A stretch of DNA of 64,000 nucleotides from Gaiella sp. (GTDB taxonomy: Bacteria > Actinomycetota > Thermoleophilia > Gaiellales > Gaiellaceae): NCBI GenBank assembly GCA_027493885.1, contig JAOSJZ010000001.1, positions 1,854,622 through 1,918,621 of the forward strand, given 5' to 3'. The position numbers and the translations under genes are program-made. Positions 8,918-17,907 of the stretch are shown here, piece after piece; the stretch's first letter is position 1, and each line of letters starts with the position of its first letter. The notes below the pieces were generated by a model. It did not search any database, was not told the origin of the DNA, and saw nothing but the letters and a program-made list of their open reading frames with translations.

Positions 8918-9748
8918 TCAGACCTTGACCGCGTACCTCCCGAAGAGCCGCACGACCGAGAAGCGGATCGCGCGATCGAAGACGAAGCCCATGAGCCCGA
9001 GCACGACGATGCCCACGAAGACCCAATCCGTCCGCCCGTAGTTGCGCGAGGTCCAGATCAGGGCGCCGAGGCCCTGCTCGGCCGCCACGATCTCCGCCGA
9101 GACGACGGTGAGGAACGAGTTCCCCATCGCGAGCCGCGAGCCGGTGACGACGTAGGGCATGGTGGAAGGCAGGATCACCGACAGGAGCGTCCGGGTCGGA
9201 CCGGCACCGAGCGACGCCGCCGCCCGCAGGCGGGACTCTTCCACCGCGAGCACCCCTGCCGTCGTGCTGATGACGATGATGAAGACGGTCGTGTAGAAGA
9301 TCAGGACGACCTTCGAGGCCTCGCCCACCCCGAACCAGATGATCGCCAGCGTGACGAACGCGATCGGCGGGATGAACCGGAAGAACTGGATGTACGGGTC
9401 GAGCGCCCGCCGGATCAGCAACACCTGCCCCATCAGCAGCCCGACGGGTACCCCGACGAGGACGCCGAGCGCCCAACCGATCAGGATGCGCTGCGCCGAG
9501 GCGACGATCGAAGCACCGAGCGTCCCGTCGGAGGCGAGCTCCCGCCCGGCTTCGAAGGTCGTGAGCGGCGAGGGGAGGAAGTAATCCGAGTAGCGCAGGC
9601 TCACCAGCCACCAGAGGGCGACGCCGAGCACGACCGACACCGCGTAGGTCACGAGTGCACCGAGCGGGAGCTTCCGGCGCCAGAGGGAGCCCCAGGAGGT
9701 GATCGTCGGAGCCAGGCGCGTCCTGCCGGCAGGCGGCTGGCTGCTCAC
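8918..9748 (-). CDS. ABC transporter permease, NitT/TauT (SsuC-like) family
   Basis: This 276-residue inner-membrane protein has about six hydrophobic helices and the EAA-type loop region GAGPTRTLLSVILPSTMPYV that contacts the ATPase. The family imports nitrate, sulfonates, taurine, pyrimidine precursors, phthalate and other aromatic acids. The start is a GTG at 9748-9746 overlapping the ATPase stop as GTGA. With the ATPase and lipoprotein genes it forms a complete importer. Its place among catabolic genes suggests it takes up the pathway substrate, which is inference only. Confidence 0.9.
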   Translation of the reverse strand: MSSQPPAGRTRLAPTITSWGSLWRRKLPLGALVTYAVSVVLGVALWWLVSLRYSDYFLPSPLTTFEAGRELASDGTLGASIVASAQRILIGWALGVLVGVPVGLLMGQVLLIRRALDPYIQFFRFIPPIAFVTLAIIWFGVGEASKVVLIFYTTVFIIVISTTAGVLAVEESRLRAAASLGAGPTRTLLSVILPSTMPYVVTGSRLAMGNSFLTVVSAEIVAAEQGLGALIWTSRNYGRTDWVFVGIVVLGLMGFVFDRAIRFSVVRLFGRYAVKV

Positions 9749-10548
9749 CCCGCCATCCGCTCCTGTGTACGGAGTGTCTTCGAGACCTCGACCGCGATGT
9801 CGTTTCGCAACGCCCGATGGAGCTCGATCGCCTCCTCGCTCGTCTCGTCGCGCGGACGAGGGAGCTCGATCCGGTACTCGCTCTTGATGCGCCCGCTGGG
9901 CCCCGCGGTCATGGTGAGCACACGATCGGCGAGCAGCACCGCCTCGTCGATGTCGTGGGTCACGAACAGGATCGTCGGGTGCGTCTCCTGCCAGATCCGC
10001 TCGACCTCGCGCTGCATCACCTCGCGGGTCTGCGCGTCGAGCGCGCCGAACGGCTCGTCCATCAGCACGACCGAGGGCTCGTTCGCAAGCACCCGGGCGA
10101 TCTGGACCCGCTGCTTCATCCCGCCGGAGAGCTGGGGAGGGAAGCGGTCAGCAGCGTGCGCGAGACCGACGAGGTCGACGTAGCGAGCAACGATCTCGTC
10201 GCGCCGGCCCTTCGGGACGCGGCGCATACGCGGCCCGAAGGCGATGTTCTCCGACACACGAAGCCACGGGAAGAGGGCGTCGCTCGACTGGAAGACCATG
10301 CCGCGCGAGACGTCCGGGCCCCGCACCGGTTGCCCGTCGACGAGCGCCTCGCCATCCGTCACGGCGACGAAGCCGGCAACGACGTTGAGCAGGGTCGACT
10401 TGCCGCATCCGCTCGGTCCGAGCAGGCACACGAACTCTCCCGGGGCGATGTCGACGGACGCGTCCGCCACGGCATCGGTCCCGTCGAACGTCACCCGGAC
10501 TCGGCGGAGTGAGACGGCGCCGCCCGAGCTCGCCGAGCCGGCGGTCAC
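9745..10548 (-). CDS. ABC transporter ATP-binding protein, NitT/TauT (SsuB/TauB-like) family
   Basis: This 267-residue ATPase drives the adjacent permease. Walker A is GPSGCGKST (residues 44-52), the signature LSGGMKQR (140-147), Walker B VVLMDEPFGALD (Asp164-Glu165) and the switch histidine is His198 in FVTHD. All catalytic residues are intact, so it should be active. The start is a GTG at 10548-10546, about 40 bases after the lipoprotein gene ends. The C-terminal tail is of ordinary length for the family. Confidence 0.93.
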   Translation of the reverse strand: MTAGSASSGGAVSLRRVRVTFDGTDAVADASVDIAPGEFVCLLGPSGCGKSTLLNVVAGFVAVTDGEALVDGQPVRGPDVSRGMVFQSSDALFPWLRVSENIAFGPRMRRVPKGRRDEIVARYVDLVGLAHAADRFPPQLSGGMKQRVQIARVLANEPSVVLMDEPFGALDAQTREVMQREVERIWQETHPTILFVTHDIDEAVLLADRVLTMTAGPSGRIKSEYRIELPRPRDETSEEAIELHRALRNDIAVEVSKTLRTQERMAG

Positions 10549-10588
10549 CGCTCACTCCCACCTTGTCTGGCGGAGCACCGCGACAGGC

Positions 10589-11587
10589 CTAGATCTCCCC
10601 GGCGAGCGCCTTCTCGGCGAATCCCTCGACGATGAGCTCCTTCGGGTCCGGCCTGGTCTCGGTGATCTTGCGCTGGACGAGGAAGTCCGCCACCTCCTCG
10701 AGGTACGTGATGTCCGCGTCCGTGAAGGGGCGAACCTTGAACAGCGCCTCGTCGATCACCTGCAACGACAGCTCGATCGGGATCTTCACCTCGGCCTTCG
10801 TGTCCTCAGCGGCGAGCTGTGGATCCTCCTCCACCGTGTCGGCACCCTTCGCCATCGCCCTCACGTAGGCTGCCGCTTCGGCTTCGTGGTCTGCGAACCA
10901 GTCCTCGTTCACGACCAGCATGAAGAGGTAGCTGTAGCCGAAGTCCTTCGTGTGCATGAGGATCTTGCCCCCGAGCTCCTCGCCCTTGGTCGGCCACGGC
11001 TCCCAGAGGACGTAGGCGTCGATGTCGCCCTTCTGGAGCAGCGGCGGCATCTCCGGAGGGCCGGCCGAGACGAACTTGATCGAGCTCTCGGGGATGTCGA
11101 AGTGCTTCAGGAGCTGGGCCGCCGCGTACTCGCTGAGCGAGCCCGGGACGATGCCGATCGTCTTGATCTGCTCGACGTCCGTGATCTCCTGGCGGACGAC
11201 GAGCTTCAGGATGTCGCCGGAGGTCTGGAGCACGGCGAGCGCCTTGATGTTGCCGTGTACCGACTTCCCGAGCACGGTCGCGTCTCCCGAGCCGCCCGCG
11301 TCCATCTGCCCTGCGATGAGCGCGTCGACGCCCTCGCCGCCCTGGGTGAACTGGGTCAGGTCGGCGTTGATGCCCTCGTCCTCGAAGTACCCCTGGCGCT
11401 CGGCGACGAAGAACGGCGAGTAGGCCGTGTCGATGCCGACGAAGACGCGAATCGGCTCCTGCGAGAGCTCTTGCCCCGCGGTCCCTCCCTCGCCCTCGCT
11501 CGACTCCGAGCCGCCGCATGCTGCCACGGCGAGCGCCATGGCCATGCCGCCGAAGAGGACTGCGCAGACCCGCACCCAACGCTTCAT
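10589..11587 (-). CDS. ABC transporter substrate-binding lipoprotein (NMT1/SsuA-like)
   Basis: This 332-residue extracytoplasmic solute receptor has a positively charged start (MKRWVR), a hydrophobic h-region and a lipobox VAAC with the lipidated Cys24, followed by a Gly/Ser/Glu linker. The mature part reads VFVGIDTAYSPFFVAERQGY, then GDIDAYVLWEPWPT, typical of the NMT1/THI5-like fold. I chose the ATG at 11587 because it gives a proper signal peptide and follows an AGGAAGGA ribosome binding site; an upstream in-frame start would place 23 odd residues in front. It is the first gene of the importer operon. The ligand is unknown. Confidence 0.92.
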   Translation of the reverse strand: MKRWVRVCAVLFGGMAMALAVAACGGSESSEGEGGTAGQELSQEPIRVFVGIDTAYSPFFVAERQGYFEDEGINADLTQFTQGGEGVDALIAGQMDAGGSGDATVLGKSVHGNIKALAVLQTSGDILKLVVRQEITDVEQIKTIGIVPGSLSEYAAAQLLKHFDIPESSIKFVSAGPPEMPPLLQKGDIDAYVLWEPWPTKGEELGGKILMHTKDFGYSYLFMLVVNEDWFADHEAEAAAYVRAMAKGADTVEEDPQLAAEDTKAEVKIPIELSLQVIDEALFKVRPFTDADITYLEEVADFLVQRKITETRPDPKELIVEGFAEKALAGEI

Positions 11588-11683
11588 TGTCACGTCCTTC
11601 CTCTGATCCGAGCTGAATCGGACAACGATGGTGAATTCTCGACGATACGCTGACATTTCACCGGGCGCAAGTCGCCCGGGGGC

Positions 11684-12499
11684 TCACGTCCCGAGGAAGC
11701 CCGAGACGGCCGCGGCGAACTGCTCGGGCAGCTGGTCGGGGAGCGGCACCATCCCTCCCTCGATCTCGACCGTCTCGGCGTCGGGCAGGAGGGCCTGCGC
11801 GCGGGCGAGGTGCGGGTAGGCGTACGGGTCGGCCGGCGCCCCGATCAGCAGCACGCGGCAGCGGACACGCCCGAGCGCGGCCATCGTGTCGTAGCGGGCT
11901 GCGACGCGATGGCCCTCCGCCGCAAGGGGGCCGGCCTTGAGGGCATCGACGAGATACCGCTCGAGAAGGTCGATCCGGTCGGCCGGGTAGAAGGCGGCAC
12001 GTCCGCGCCACAGCTCGAGCACGTGCGAGCCGTCCGTGCTCGTATCGACGTCATCGACGACCGCGCGGCCGCTCAGGCGCCGCGCCCGTTCCTCGGCCGT
12101 GTACACCGGCACCGACGAGAGCACGAGCGCGCGCACCCGCTCGGGCGCCTGCGACGCGAGCTCGACACCCACGACCGCCCCCGTGTGGTGACCGACGACA
12201 CACGCCTCCTCGAGACCGAGCGCGTCGAGCACCGTCAGCGCCACGCGCGCCCAGGCCTCGATCGAGTCCTCAGCCTGCGGCAGCCGCGAGGAATCGCCGA
12301 AGCCGATCGTGTCCATCGCCACCGCCCGGTAGCGCTCGCCGAGGAGCGGAAGCACGTCGCGGTACTCGTCCCAGGAACGGGGCGTCTGATGAAGAAGGAG
12401 CAGGGGAGGACCGCTCTCACCGGCCTGCGCCACGTGCACCGTCCCCGCGGGGACCTCGACGAAGGCGCGCCTGACCGCGGCGGGCTGTCGCAGGCTCAC
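11684..12499 (-). CDS. Alpha/beta-hydrolase fold protein
   Basis: This 271-residue hydrolase has PLLLLHQTPRSWDEYRDVLPLL as oxyanion-hole region. The nucleophile-elbow position reads VVGHHTGAVVG, with His-Thr where G-x-S-x-G is usual, so the nucleophile serine appears to be replaced. A late GGMVPLPDQLPE segment lies where a His-containing loop is normal (GGHxxP); here Met replaces His. With serine and histidine both altered, classical esterase chemistry is doubtful. The start GTG at 12499-12497 overlaps the reductase stop as GTGA. It is the last gene of the five-gene coupled unit begun by the thiolase-like gene. Confidence 0.8.
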   Translation of the reverse strand: MSLRQPAAVRRAFVEVPAGTVHVAQAGESGPPLLLLHQTPRSWDEYRDVLPLLGERYRAVAMDTIGFGDSSRLPQAEDSIEAWARVALTVLDALGLEEACVVGHHTGAVVGVELASQAPERVRALVLSSVPVYTAEERARRLSGRAVVDDVDTSTDGSHVLELWRGRAAFYPADRIDLLERYLVDALKAGPLAAEGHRVAARYDTMAALGRVRCRVLLIGAPADPYAYPHLARAQALLPDAETVEIEGGMVPLPDQLPEQFAAAVSGFLGT

Positions 12500-13431
12500 C
12501 AGCGGAGCACCACTCGGCCGGTCGCCCGGCCGCTCCGCAGCCGTTCGACGGCGGCGTCGAGCGTATCGATGCCGACGACGTCGGTCGCGAGCGCAAGCCG
12601 CCCTGCGGCAAAGTCGTCGAGCAGCCCGACGGCGACCTCGCGCGGTACGCGGAACCGCATCATGTTGAGCGGAACGAGCGAGACGTCCACCACCATCAGC
12701 TCGGGGAGCTCGAAGCAGACGCGCTCGCCGGCGGTGTAGCCCACGAGCACCGCGCGCCCTCCCGGACGGACGGCGTGCAACCGCCGCGGCAAGAGCTCGC
12801 CGCCGACCGTGTCGACGAGGGCGTCGACCGGCTCCGCCGGGCCCTCGTCGGCGGCTACCTCGACGCCCTCGGGCAGCGCCTCCCGCGAGCGCGTCCACGC
12901 GACCACGCGCGCCGCGCCCCGCTGCCGCGCAAGCTGGACGGCGAGGGAGCCGACCGCGCCGCTCGCGCCGGTGACGCCGATGCTCCCGCCCGCCTCGAGG
13001 CCTGCCCGCTCGAGCGCCGCCCAGGCCGCCACCGCAACCGTGCCGCAGGCCGCGGCGACCGTGGGCTCGAGCCCTGCGGGCACCGGGACGAGCGCCCGCG
13101 CCGGTGCGGCGACGTACTCCGCCCACGTGCCGTTTGCCTGCCCGCGAGTCACCACGCGGACAAGCGCACCGACGGCGAGCCCGCCGTCGTCGACGCCCTC
13201 CCCGAGCGCCACGACGACGCCGGCGCCCTCGAGACCGGGCGTGAACGGCGGCGGCTGGTGCGGAAGCGTCCCCGCGACGACGCCGAGGTCGTGGTGACCG
13301 ACGGCCGCTGCGACCATTCGCAGGAGCACCTCGCCCTCGCCCGGATGGGGCACCGGCACCTGCTCCGGCCGCGGTGCCTCGCCGAACGCGTGCACGCGCA
13401 GCGCGGTCGCCGTCTGCGGCACGGCGGTCAA
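12496..13431 (-). CDS. Zinc-type/quinone oxidoreductase-like medium-chain dehydrogenase/reductase
   Basis: This protein of about 311 residues has the MDR fold: an N-terminal GroES-like part with PGLEGAGVVVALGEGV, and a Rossmann part with GVTGASGAVGSLAVQLARQRG for NADPH. The catalytic-zinc cysteines and the structural-zinc Cys4 lobe are absent, pointing to the quinone oxidoreductase/enoyl reductase branch. The start is uncertain: a TTG at 13431-13429 overlaps the acyl-CoA dehydrogenase stop as TTGA, matching the coupling used elsewhere, while a GTG at 13422 is the conservative choice. It may reduce a double bond in a CoA intermediate. Confidence 0.85.
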   Translation of the reverse strand: MTAVPQTATALRVHAFGEAPRPEQVPVPHPGEGEVLLRMVAAAVGHHDLGVVAGTLPHQPPPFTPGLEGAGVVVALGEGVDDGGLAVGALVRVVTRGQANGTWAEYVAAPARALVPVPAGLEPTVAAACGTVAVAAWAALERAGLEAGGSIGVTGASGAVGSLAVQLARQRGAARVVAWTRSREALPEGVEVAADEGPAEPVDALVDTVGGELLPRRLHAVRPGGRAVLVGYTAGERVCFELPELMVVDVSLVPLNMMRFRVPREVAVGLLDDFAAGRLALATDVVGIDTLDAAVERLRSGRATGRVVLRW

Positions 13432-14591
13432 TACGAGCGCGGCAGCCCCAGATCCTGCTGCGCGAGGTAGTTCAGGGTCATCTCGTCGGAGACGGGGCTC
13501 ATCCGGTAGAGCCGCAGGTTCCGCCAGTGGCGCTCGATCCCGGAGTCGACCACGTAGCCGGCGCCGCCGTGCACCTGGATCGCCCAGTCGGCCGCGTCGA
13601 GCGCGGCGTGCGCGGCGGCGTACTTCGCCATCGCCGCGGCGACGCCGACGTCGCGACCCTGATCGTAGAGCCAGGCCGCCTGGTAGACCTTGAGCCGCGC
13701 GCTCTCGAGATGGATCCGGGCCTGCGCGAGCGGGAACTGGAGGCTCTGGTAGGCGCCGATCGGCTTCCCCCACGGGCTCCGCTCCTTCGCGTACTCGACC
13801 GCCCGCCGGATGCAGAGATTTCCCGTTCCGACGGCCGCGGCGCCGAGGATGATCCGTTCGGGGTTGAGCACGTCGTACAGCGGCCCCCAGGCGTTTCCCT
13901 CCTCGCCGACGATGTTCTCCGCGGGCACCTCGTAGTCGGAGAAGTAGACGCGGTTCGTGTCCATGAAGCGGTTGCCGAGCTTCTTGAACGGCGCAGTGCG
14001 AACGGCATCGGAGGGCAGGTCGCCCAGCAGCAGCGAGATGCCGCGGGTGCGGTGCTCGGGGTCGTAGGGCTGCGTCCGCGCCATCACGACGATCTGCTGC
14101 GACTGCTGGACGAGCGAGATGAACACCTTCTGGCCGTTGATCACGTAGCGGTCGCCGCGCAGCTCGGCACGGGTCTTGATCGCCGTGATGTTCGACCCCG
14201 ACTCGGGCTCGGTGAACGCGCCGGCGCACATCTGCCCGGAGGCGAGGCCGGGGAGGTAGGCCTCCTTCTGGGCCTGCGTCCCGTGCCGATCGAGCAGGCA
14301 GCCGCCGAACACGGGGCCGGCGAGGAAGATCGAGCCGCCCTCCATGCCGCCGCCGCCCTCGGCGATCCCCTCGACCGCGATCGCGAGCTCGAGCAGGCCC
14401 TTGCCGCCGCCGCCGAACTCCTCCGGCAGCGCGATCCCGAGCATGCCCGCCTCGGCGAGCGAGTCCCAGAACTCCTGGGGGAAGCGATATTCGAGGTCGG
14501 CCTCCTGCCAGTAGGCGTCCTCGGTCCTCCCTGCGAGCTCGAGCCCGAACTCGCGCAGCGCCGCTTGGTCGTCGTCGAAGTCGAAGTTCAC
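13428..14591 (-). CDS. Acyl-CoA dehydrogenase family protein
   Basis: This 387-residue FAD enzyme has the expected helical N-domain, the flavin region FTEPESGSNITAI, a beta-domain with VINGQKVFIS, and the C-terminal QVHGGAGYVVDSGIERHWR. The usual catalytic-base segment near the C-terminus (YEGT-like) reads YRMSPVSDE, without the standard glutamate. The base may sit elsewhere, as in isovaleryl-CoA dehydrogenase, or the chemistry may differ. The start GTG at 14591-14589 overlaps the DUF35 gene stop as GTGA. Electrons would pass to the EtfAB-EtfD set encoded at 17908-21670. Confidence 0.9.
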   Translation of the reverse strand: MNFDFDDDQAALREFGLELAGRTEDAYWQEADLEYRFPQEFWDSLAEAGMLGIALPEEFGGGGKGLLELAIAVEGIAEGGGGMEGGSIFLAGPVFGGCLLDRHGTQAQKEAYLPGLASGQMCAGAFTEPESGSNITAIKTRAELRGDRYVINGQKVFISLVQQSQQIVVMARTQPYDPEHRTRGISLLLGDLPSDAVRTAPFKKLGNRFMDTNRVYFSDYEVPAENIVGEEGNAWGPLYDVLNPERIILGAAAVGTGNLCIRRAVEYAKERSPWGKPIGAYQSLQFPLAQARIHLESARLKVYQAAWLYDQGRDVGVAAAMAKYAAAHAALDAADWAIQVHGGAGYVVDSGIERHWRNLRLYRMSPVSDEMTLNYLAQQDLGLPRSY

Positions 14592-14857
14592 GCCCGCGCC
14601 ACCGGCACGTCGCCGTCCTCGGAGAGCGAGACCTCGGCGCCCGCCTCCGCGTCGCCCTCGACCCGGGCGATCGCCAGCGGCCCCTGCGGCAGCCTCACCG
14701 CGCCGAGCCGCACCTCGCCGCGGTCGGCGACGGCCTCGAGCGTGCCCGAGGCGGCCTCCTCCTCGCGCCACTCGCGCGCCCCGCAGGCCGGACAGAGGAA
14801 GGGCGGCGGAAACGACGCCTTGCCGCACGACCCGCAGACTGCGACCCGCAGGCTCAC
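14588..14857 (-). CDS. DUF35 Zn-ribbon/OB-fold acyl-CoA-associated protein
   Basis: This 89-residue protein has a rubredoxin-like zinc ribbon, CGSCGKASFPPPFLCPACG (residues 8-26), then an OB-fold half. DUF35 proteins form obligate complexes with thiolase-fold partners; the best-known case is the steroid side-chain aldolase pair Ltp2-ChsH2, where DUF35 is needed for activity. The gene is coupled by GTGA overlaps to both the upstream thiolase-like gene and the downstream acyl-CoA dehydrogenase. It is shorter than many DUF35 proteins (about 120-140) but looks complete. Confidence 0.88.
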   Translation of the reverse strand: MSLRVAVCGSCGKASFPPPFLCPACGAREWREEEAASGTLEAVADRGEVRLGAVRLPQGPLAIARVEGDAEAGAEVSLSEDGDVPVARA

Positions 14858-15993
14858 GACGGCCCCTCGAGGACGATCGCGTTCGCGCAGCCGCCGTAGC
14901 GGTAGAGCACCATCCCGTAGCCCGTCACGAGCGCGAGCCGCGCGTTCGAGACCTGGCGGTCGCCCGCCTGCCCGAGCAGCTGCGCGACCGCCTCGACGAG
15001 CCCGATCGTGCCACCCGCGGTGCCCGCCTGGCCGGCAGACAGCTGGCCGCCCGACGTGTTGAGCGCCATCCGCCCCTCGTCGATCCGCTCGCGGAGGAAG
15101 CGCGAGAGATCGCCGTCCGGGACGTAGCCGAGGTCGACGAGCTGCGCGAGCGCCATCGCGGGGTAGTCGTCGTAGACCGAGACGACGTCCATCTCCTCGG
15201 GGCCGGCGCCGGCGTCGGCGAACAGGCCCTCGGCGATCTGCGAGAGCCCGGTCTGGAGACCGTCGCCCTCCTGGCCGTCCCAGTTGTGGAGCGCGCGCAG
15301 CGCGCGGATCCGCACGCCGTCGCCACCGGCGCGGAGGACGAGCGCGTCGGCGCCGCTGACGACGGGCACGCAGTCGAGCCGCCCGAGCGGCTCGACGACG
15401 ATCGGTGCCGCGAGGTAGTCCTCGAGCGTGATCGGGTCGCGGTACACGGCCACCGGGTTGAGACCCGCCCAGCGGCGCTGCGCGACCGCGAGCCGGCCGT
15501 AGTCGGCGCGCTCGAGGCCGTGCCGCTCCATCTGCTGCCGGGTCAGCATCGCGAACAGCGCGTTCGGCCCGCCGTGCGGGATCCCCGCGAGGTACTGCGC
15601 CGTCGTGCGGTTGTAGTTGTCGACGAGCCGCGTGAAGTCCTCCCGCGTGAAGTGATCGCCCGAGACGAGGACGATCGTCTCCGCGTCACCCGCGTCGAGC
15701 GCGCGCATCGCGTGCTGGATCAGCTGGATGCCCGAGACGCCGCCGTTGCCGTCGTCCATCAGCCAGCGCGGGCGGAGGCCGAGCTTCCAGGCGAGGTCGA
15801 TCGCGCGGTCGGGGACGAGCGTGAACGACGCGACGCCGAGCCCGTCGACCTCCTCGCGCCGGATCCCGGTCGCCTCGAGGACGCGGACGAACGCGTCGGC
15901 CAGGACGGATCCCGTCGTCGTGCCCTCGGGCGGATGGCGGCTGTACGGCGACTGCGCGGCACCGACGATGACGGCGTTCGTCACCCGTGACAT
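14854..15993 (-). CDS. Thiolase-fold protein lacking the catalytic cysteine; candidate retro-aldolase
   Basis: This 379-residue SCP-x/lipid-transfer-type thiolase homologue reads DDGNGGVSGIQ where active thiolases carry the nucleophilic cysteine, and GGQLSAGQAGTAGG where they have the GHPxG histidine. Both catalytic residues are missing. Loss of the cysteine together with a coupled DUF35 partner is the hallmark of Ltp2-type aldol lyases, which use tyrosines for retro-aldol cleavage of a beta-hydroxyacyl-CoA; a VSVYDDYPAM segment here offers candidate tyrosines. The start is the ATG at 15993. It heads the five-gene unit down to 11684. Aldolase activity is inference. Confidence 0.82.
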   Translation of the reverse strand: MSRVTNAVIVGAAQSPYSRHPPEGTTTGSVLADAFVRVLEATGIRREEVDGLGVASFTLVPDRAIDLAWKLGLRPRWLMDDGNGGVSGIQLIQHAMRALDAGDAETIVLVSGDHFTREDFTRLVDNYNRTTAQYLAGIPHGGPNALFAMLTRQQMERHGLERADYGRLAVAQRRWAGLNPVAVYRDPITLEDYLAAPIVVEPLGRLDCVPVVSGADALVLRAGGDGVRIRALRALHNWDGQEGDGLQTGLSQIAEGLFADAGAGPEEMDVVSVYDDYPAMALAQLVDLGYVPDGDLSRFLRERIDEGRMALNTSGGQLSAGQAGTAGGTIGLVEAVAQLLGQAGDRQVSNARLALVTGYGMVLYRYGGCANAIVLEGPS

Positions 15994-16028
15994 GTCTGCG
16001 ACTCTACTCGAACCGGCGCGCGAGGCTC
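15985..16028. repeat. Dispersed 44-bp element, copy 1 (thiolase-like/ThDP divergent region)
   Basis: CCGTGACATGTCTGCG, then 11 variable bases, ACCGGCGCG, 2 bases, AGGCTC. Blocks and spacing are identical to those at 17854-17897. It overlaps the start codon of the thiolase-like gene and lies about 94 bases before the ThDP gene. A shared regulatory site is likely. Confidence 0.6.
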
Positions 16029-16121
16029 ACGGCCATCACGCGGCCCCGCCGACGGCTCCCGAAGGCGACCCGGCTCGGCGCCCGGACGGGGAGCGGTATG
16101 GTCGGGGACGGAGGCCTGACG

Positions 16122-17859
16122 ATGCGCGTCTACGAGGCTATTGCGGAGGAGCTCCGCCGATCGGGGGTCGAGCGGGTGTTCGGCCTGATGGGCGAGGACG
16201 TCGCGAAGCTGCTCATCGAGCTCGATCGCATCGGCATCGGGTACGTCGCGGCGCGCCACGAGAACCAGGCCGTGGGGATGGCCGACGGGTACGCGCGCGT
16301 GTCCGGCAAGCTCGGTGTCGCGTTCGTCACGAGCGGCCCGGGGTTCACGAACGCGCTCACCTTGATCACGACTGCCGCCAGGGCCGCGTCGCCGGTGATC
16401 GTGGTCGTGGGCGGGAAGACCTGGACGGAGGAGAAGCCCGACCGTGCGCAGCTGCGCGGCACGAAGCACTACCCCGTGCTGCCGACATGTGCGGCCGGCG
16501 GCATCAGCGCGGTGAGACCGCGCGACGCCGCGGAGGCCGTCGCCGCCACGCGTTCGACGATCGCCAGGGCGACCCGGGGCGAGACCGTCGTCGTCGAGCT
16601 CACGACCGACGTGCTCGACTCCCCCGGCACCGAAGGGCGACGGCGACGCCGGCGAGCTGCCGCACGTGGCGGCGCCTCCGGCCGTCGATCCTGCGCGGCT
16701 CGAGGCCGTCACCGACCTGCTCCAGGAGTCGTGGGCGGTCTCGCGTCCGGTGATCCTCGCGGGCTCGGGCGCGGTGCACGCCGGTGCCGGGCCCGCGCTG
16801 CGCCGCCTCGGCGAGCTGACGGGCGCGCTCCTCGCGACGACGCTGCTCGCACGTGGGCTCTTCGAGGGCGACGCGTTCGAGCTCGACGTCGCCGGCACGT
16901 TCTCGACCTCGCTCGGGGCCGAGCTTCTCGGTCACGCCGATACGGTGATCGCCGTCGGCGCCTCGCTCAACCCGTTCACCACCCTCTCGGGAACGCTGTT
17001 TCGGGAAGCGCGCGTCATCCAGATCGACACGGACGAGACGGCGTTCGGCCGTCACGTCCAGGTCGAGGCGGAGCTCGCCCTCGTAGGCGACGCCCGGGAG
17101 GTGGCCGAGGGCCTCGTCGCCGAGCTCGAGCGGCGCGGGCACTCCTCGGACGGCCTCAGGACGCCGGAGATCGCCCAGAGGCTCGCCGAGTTCGACCCGC
17201 TGTCGGAGCTCTCCGACCAGAGCGTTCCCGGCGCAATCGATCCGCGGACGCTGATGGTGGAGCTCCACCGGATCCTGCCGCGCAACCGCGTCGTCGTCGT
17301 CGATCCCGGCCATCACTGCTCCTTTGCGGCCCGTTACCTGCGCGCCCCGGGCCCGGAGAGCTTCGTGTGGCCGTTCGACGCAGGCTCGATCGGCGTCGGG
17401 GTCGGCGAGGGGATCGGTGCGACGCTCGGCTCACCCGAGGGCACGGTCGGCGTGGTCGCGGTCGGCGACGGCGCGCTGATGATGGCACTGGCCGACATCG
17501 AGACGGCCGTCCGGTACCGCGTCCCCGTGGTCTTCGTCTGCTCGAACGACAGTGCACTCGGCGCCGAGGTGCACTTTCTCGACATGATCGGGCAGCCGAC
17601 GGAGCTGGCGACTCACACGACACCCGACCTCGCCCGTGTCGCCGAGGCTCTCGGCGCGGAGGGGTTCACGGTGCGGACGGCCGGCGATCTCGCGGCGCTC
17701 CGGGAGCGCTTCCGGCATCCGCTCGAGGGACCGGTCCTCCTCGACTGCTACGTCAACCCACAGGTCCGGGGCGAGGGGCTCGAGATCGTCTACGAGTCGT
17801 ATCTCCGACCGTCCGATGCGGAGGTCGCCGCCGCCGGGCCCGGCAGCATTCGGCCGTGA
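16122..17859 (+). pseudogene. Thiamine-diphosphate-dependent enzyme (acetolactate synthase/decarboxylase-like), frame broken at a C run
   Basis: The product is a three-domain ThDP enzyme of about 578 residues. The N-domain has the catalytic glutamate in ARHENQAVGMADGYAR; the middle domain begins near ARLEAVTDLLQES; the C-domain has the ThDP motif GDG...N in GDGALMMALAD to VFVCSND. The frame changes at the C5 run 16621-16625. Removing one C joins both halves smoothly, so this is either a sequencing error or a recent frameshift. The ATG at 16122 is chosen because of GGAGG just upstream. The substrate is unknown; related enzymes decarboxylate 2-oxo acids such as benzoylformate or oxalyl-CoA. Confidence 0.8.
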
Positions 17860-17897
17860 CATGTCTGCGGCCCTGCCCGGACCGGCGCGGTAGGCTC
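17854..17897. repeat. Dispersed 44-bp element, copy 2 (upstream of etfB)
   Basis: Same block structure as 15985-16028, ending 10 bases before the etfB ATG and starting inside the stop region of the ThDP gene. A TAGGCT within it could act as a -10 element for etfB. Confidence 0.6.
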
Positions 17898-17907
17898 GGC
17901 GCCTGAG

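Noticed and set aside
16600..16660. Programmed ribosomal frameshift in the ThDP gene
   Set aside because: There is no slippery heptamer plus stimulatory structure typical of such sites, and other genes here break at homopolymers in the same way. Error or mutation is simpler.
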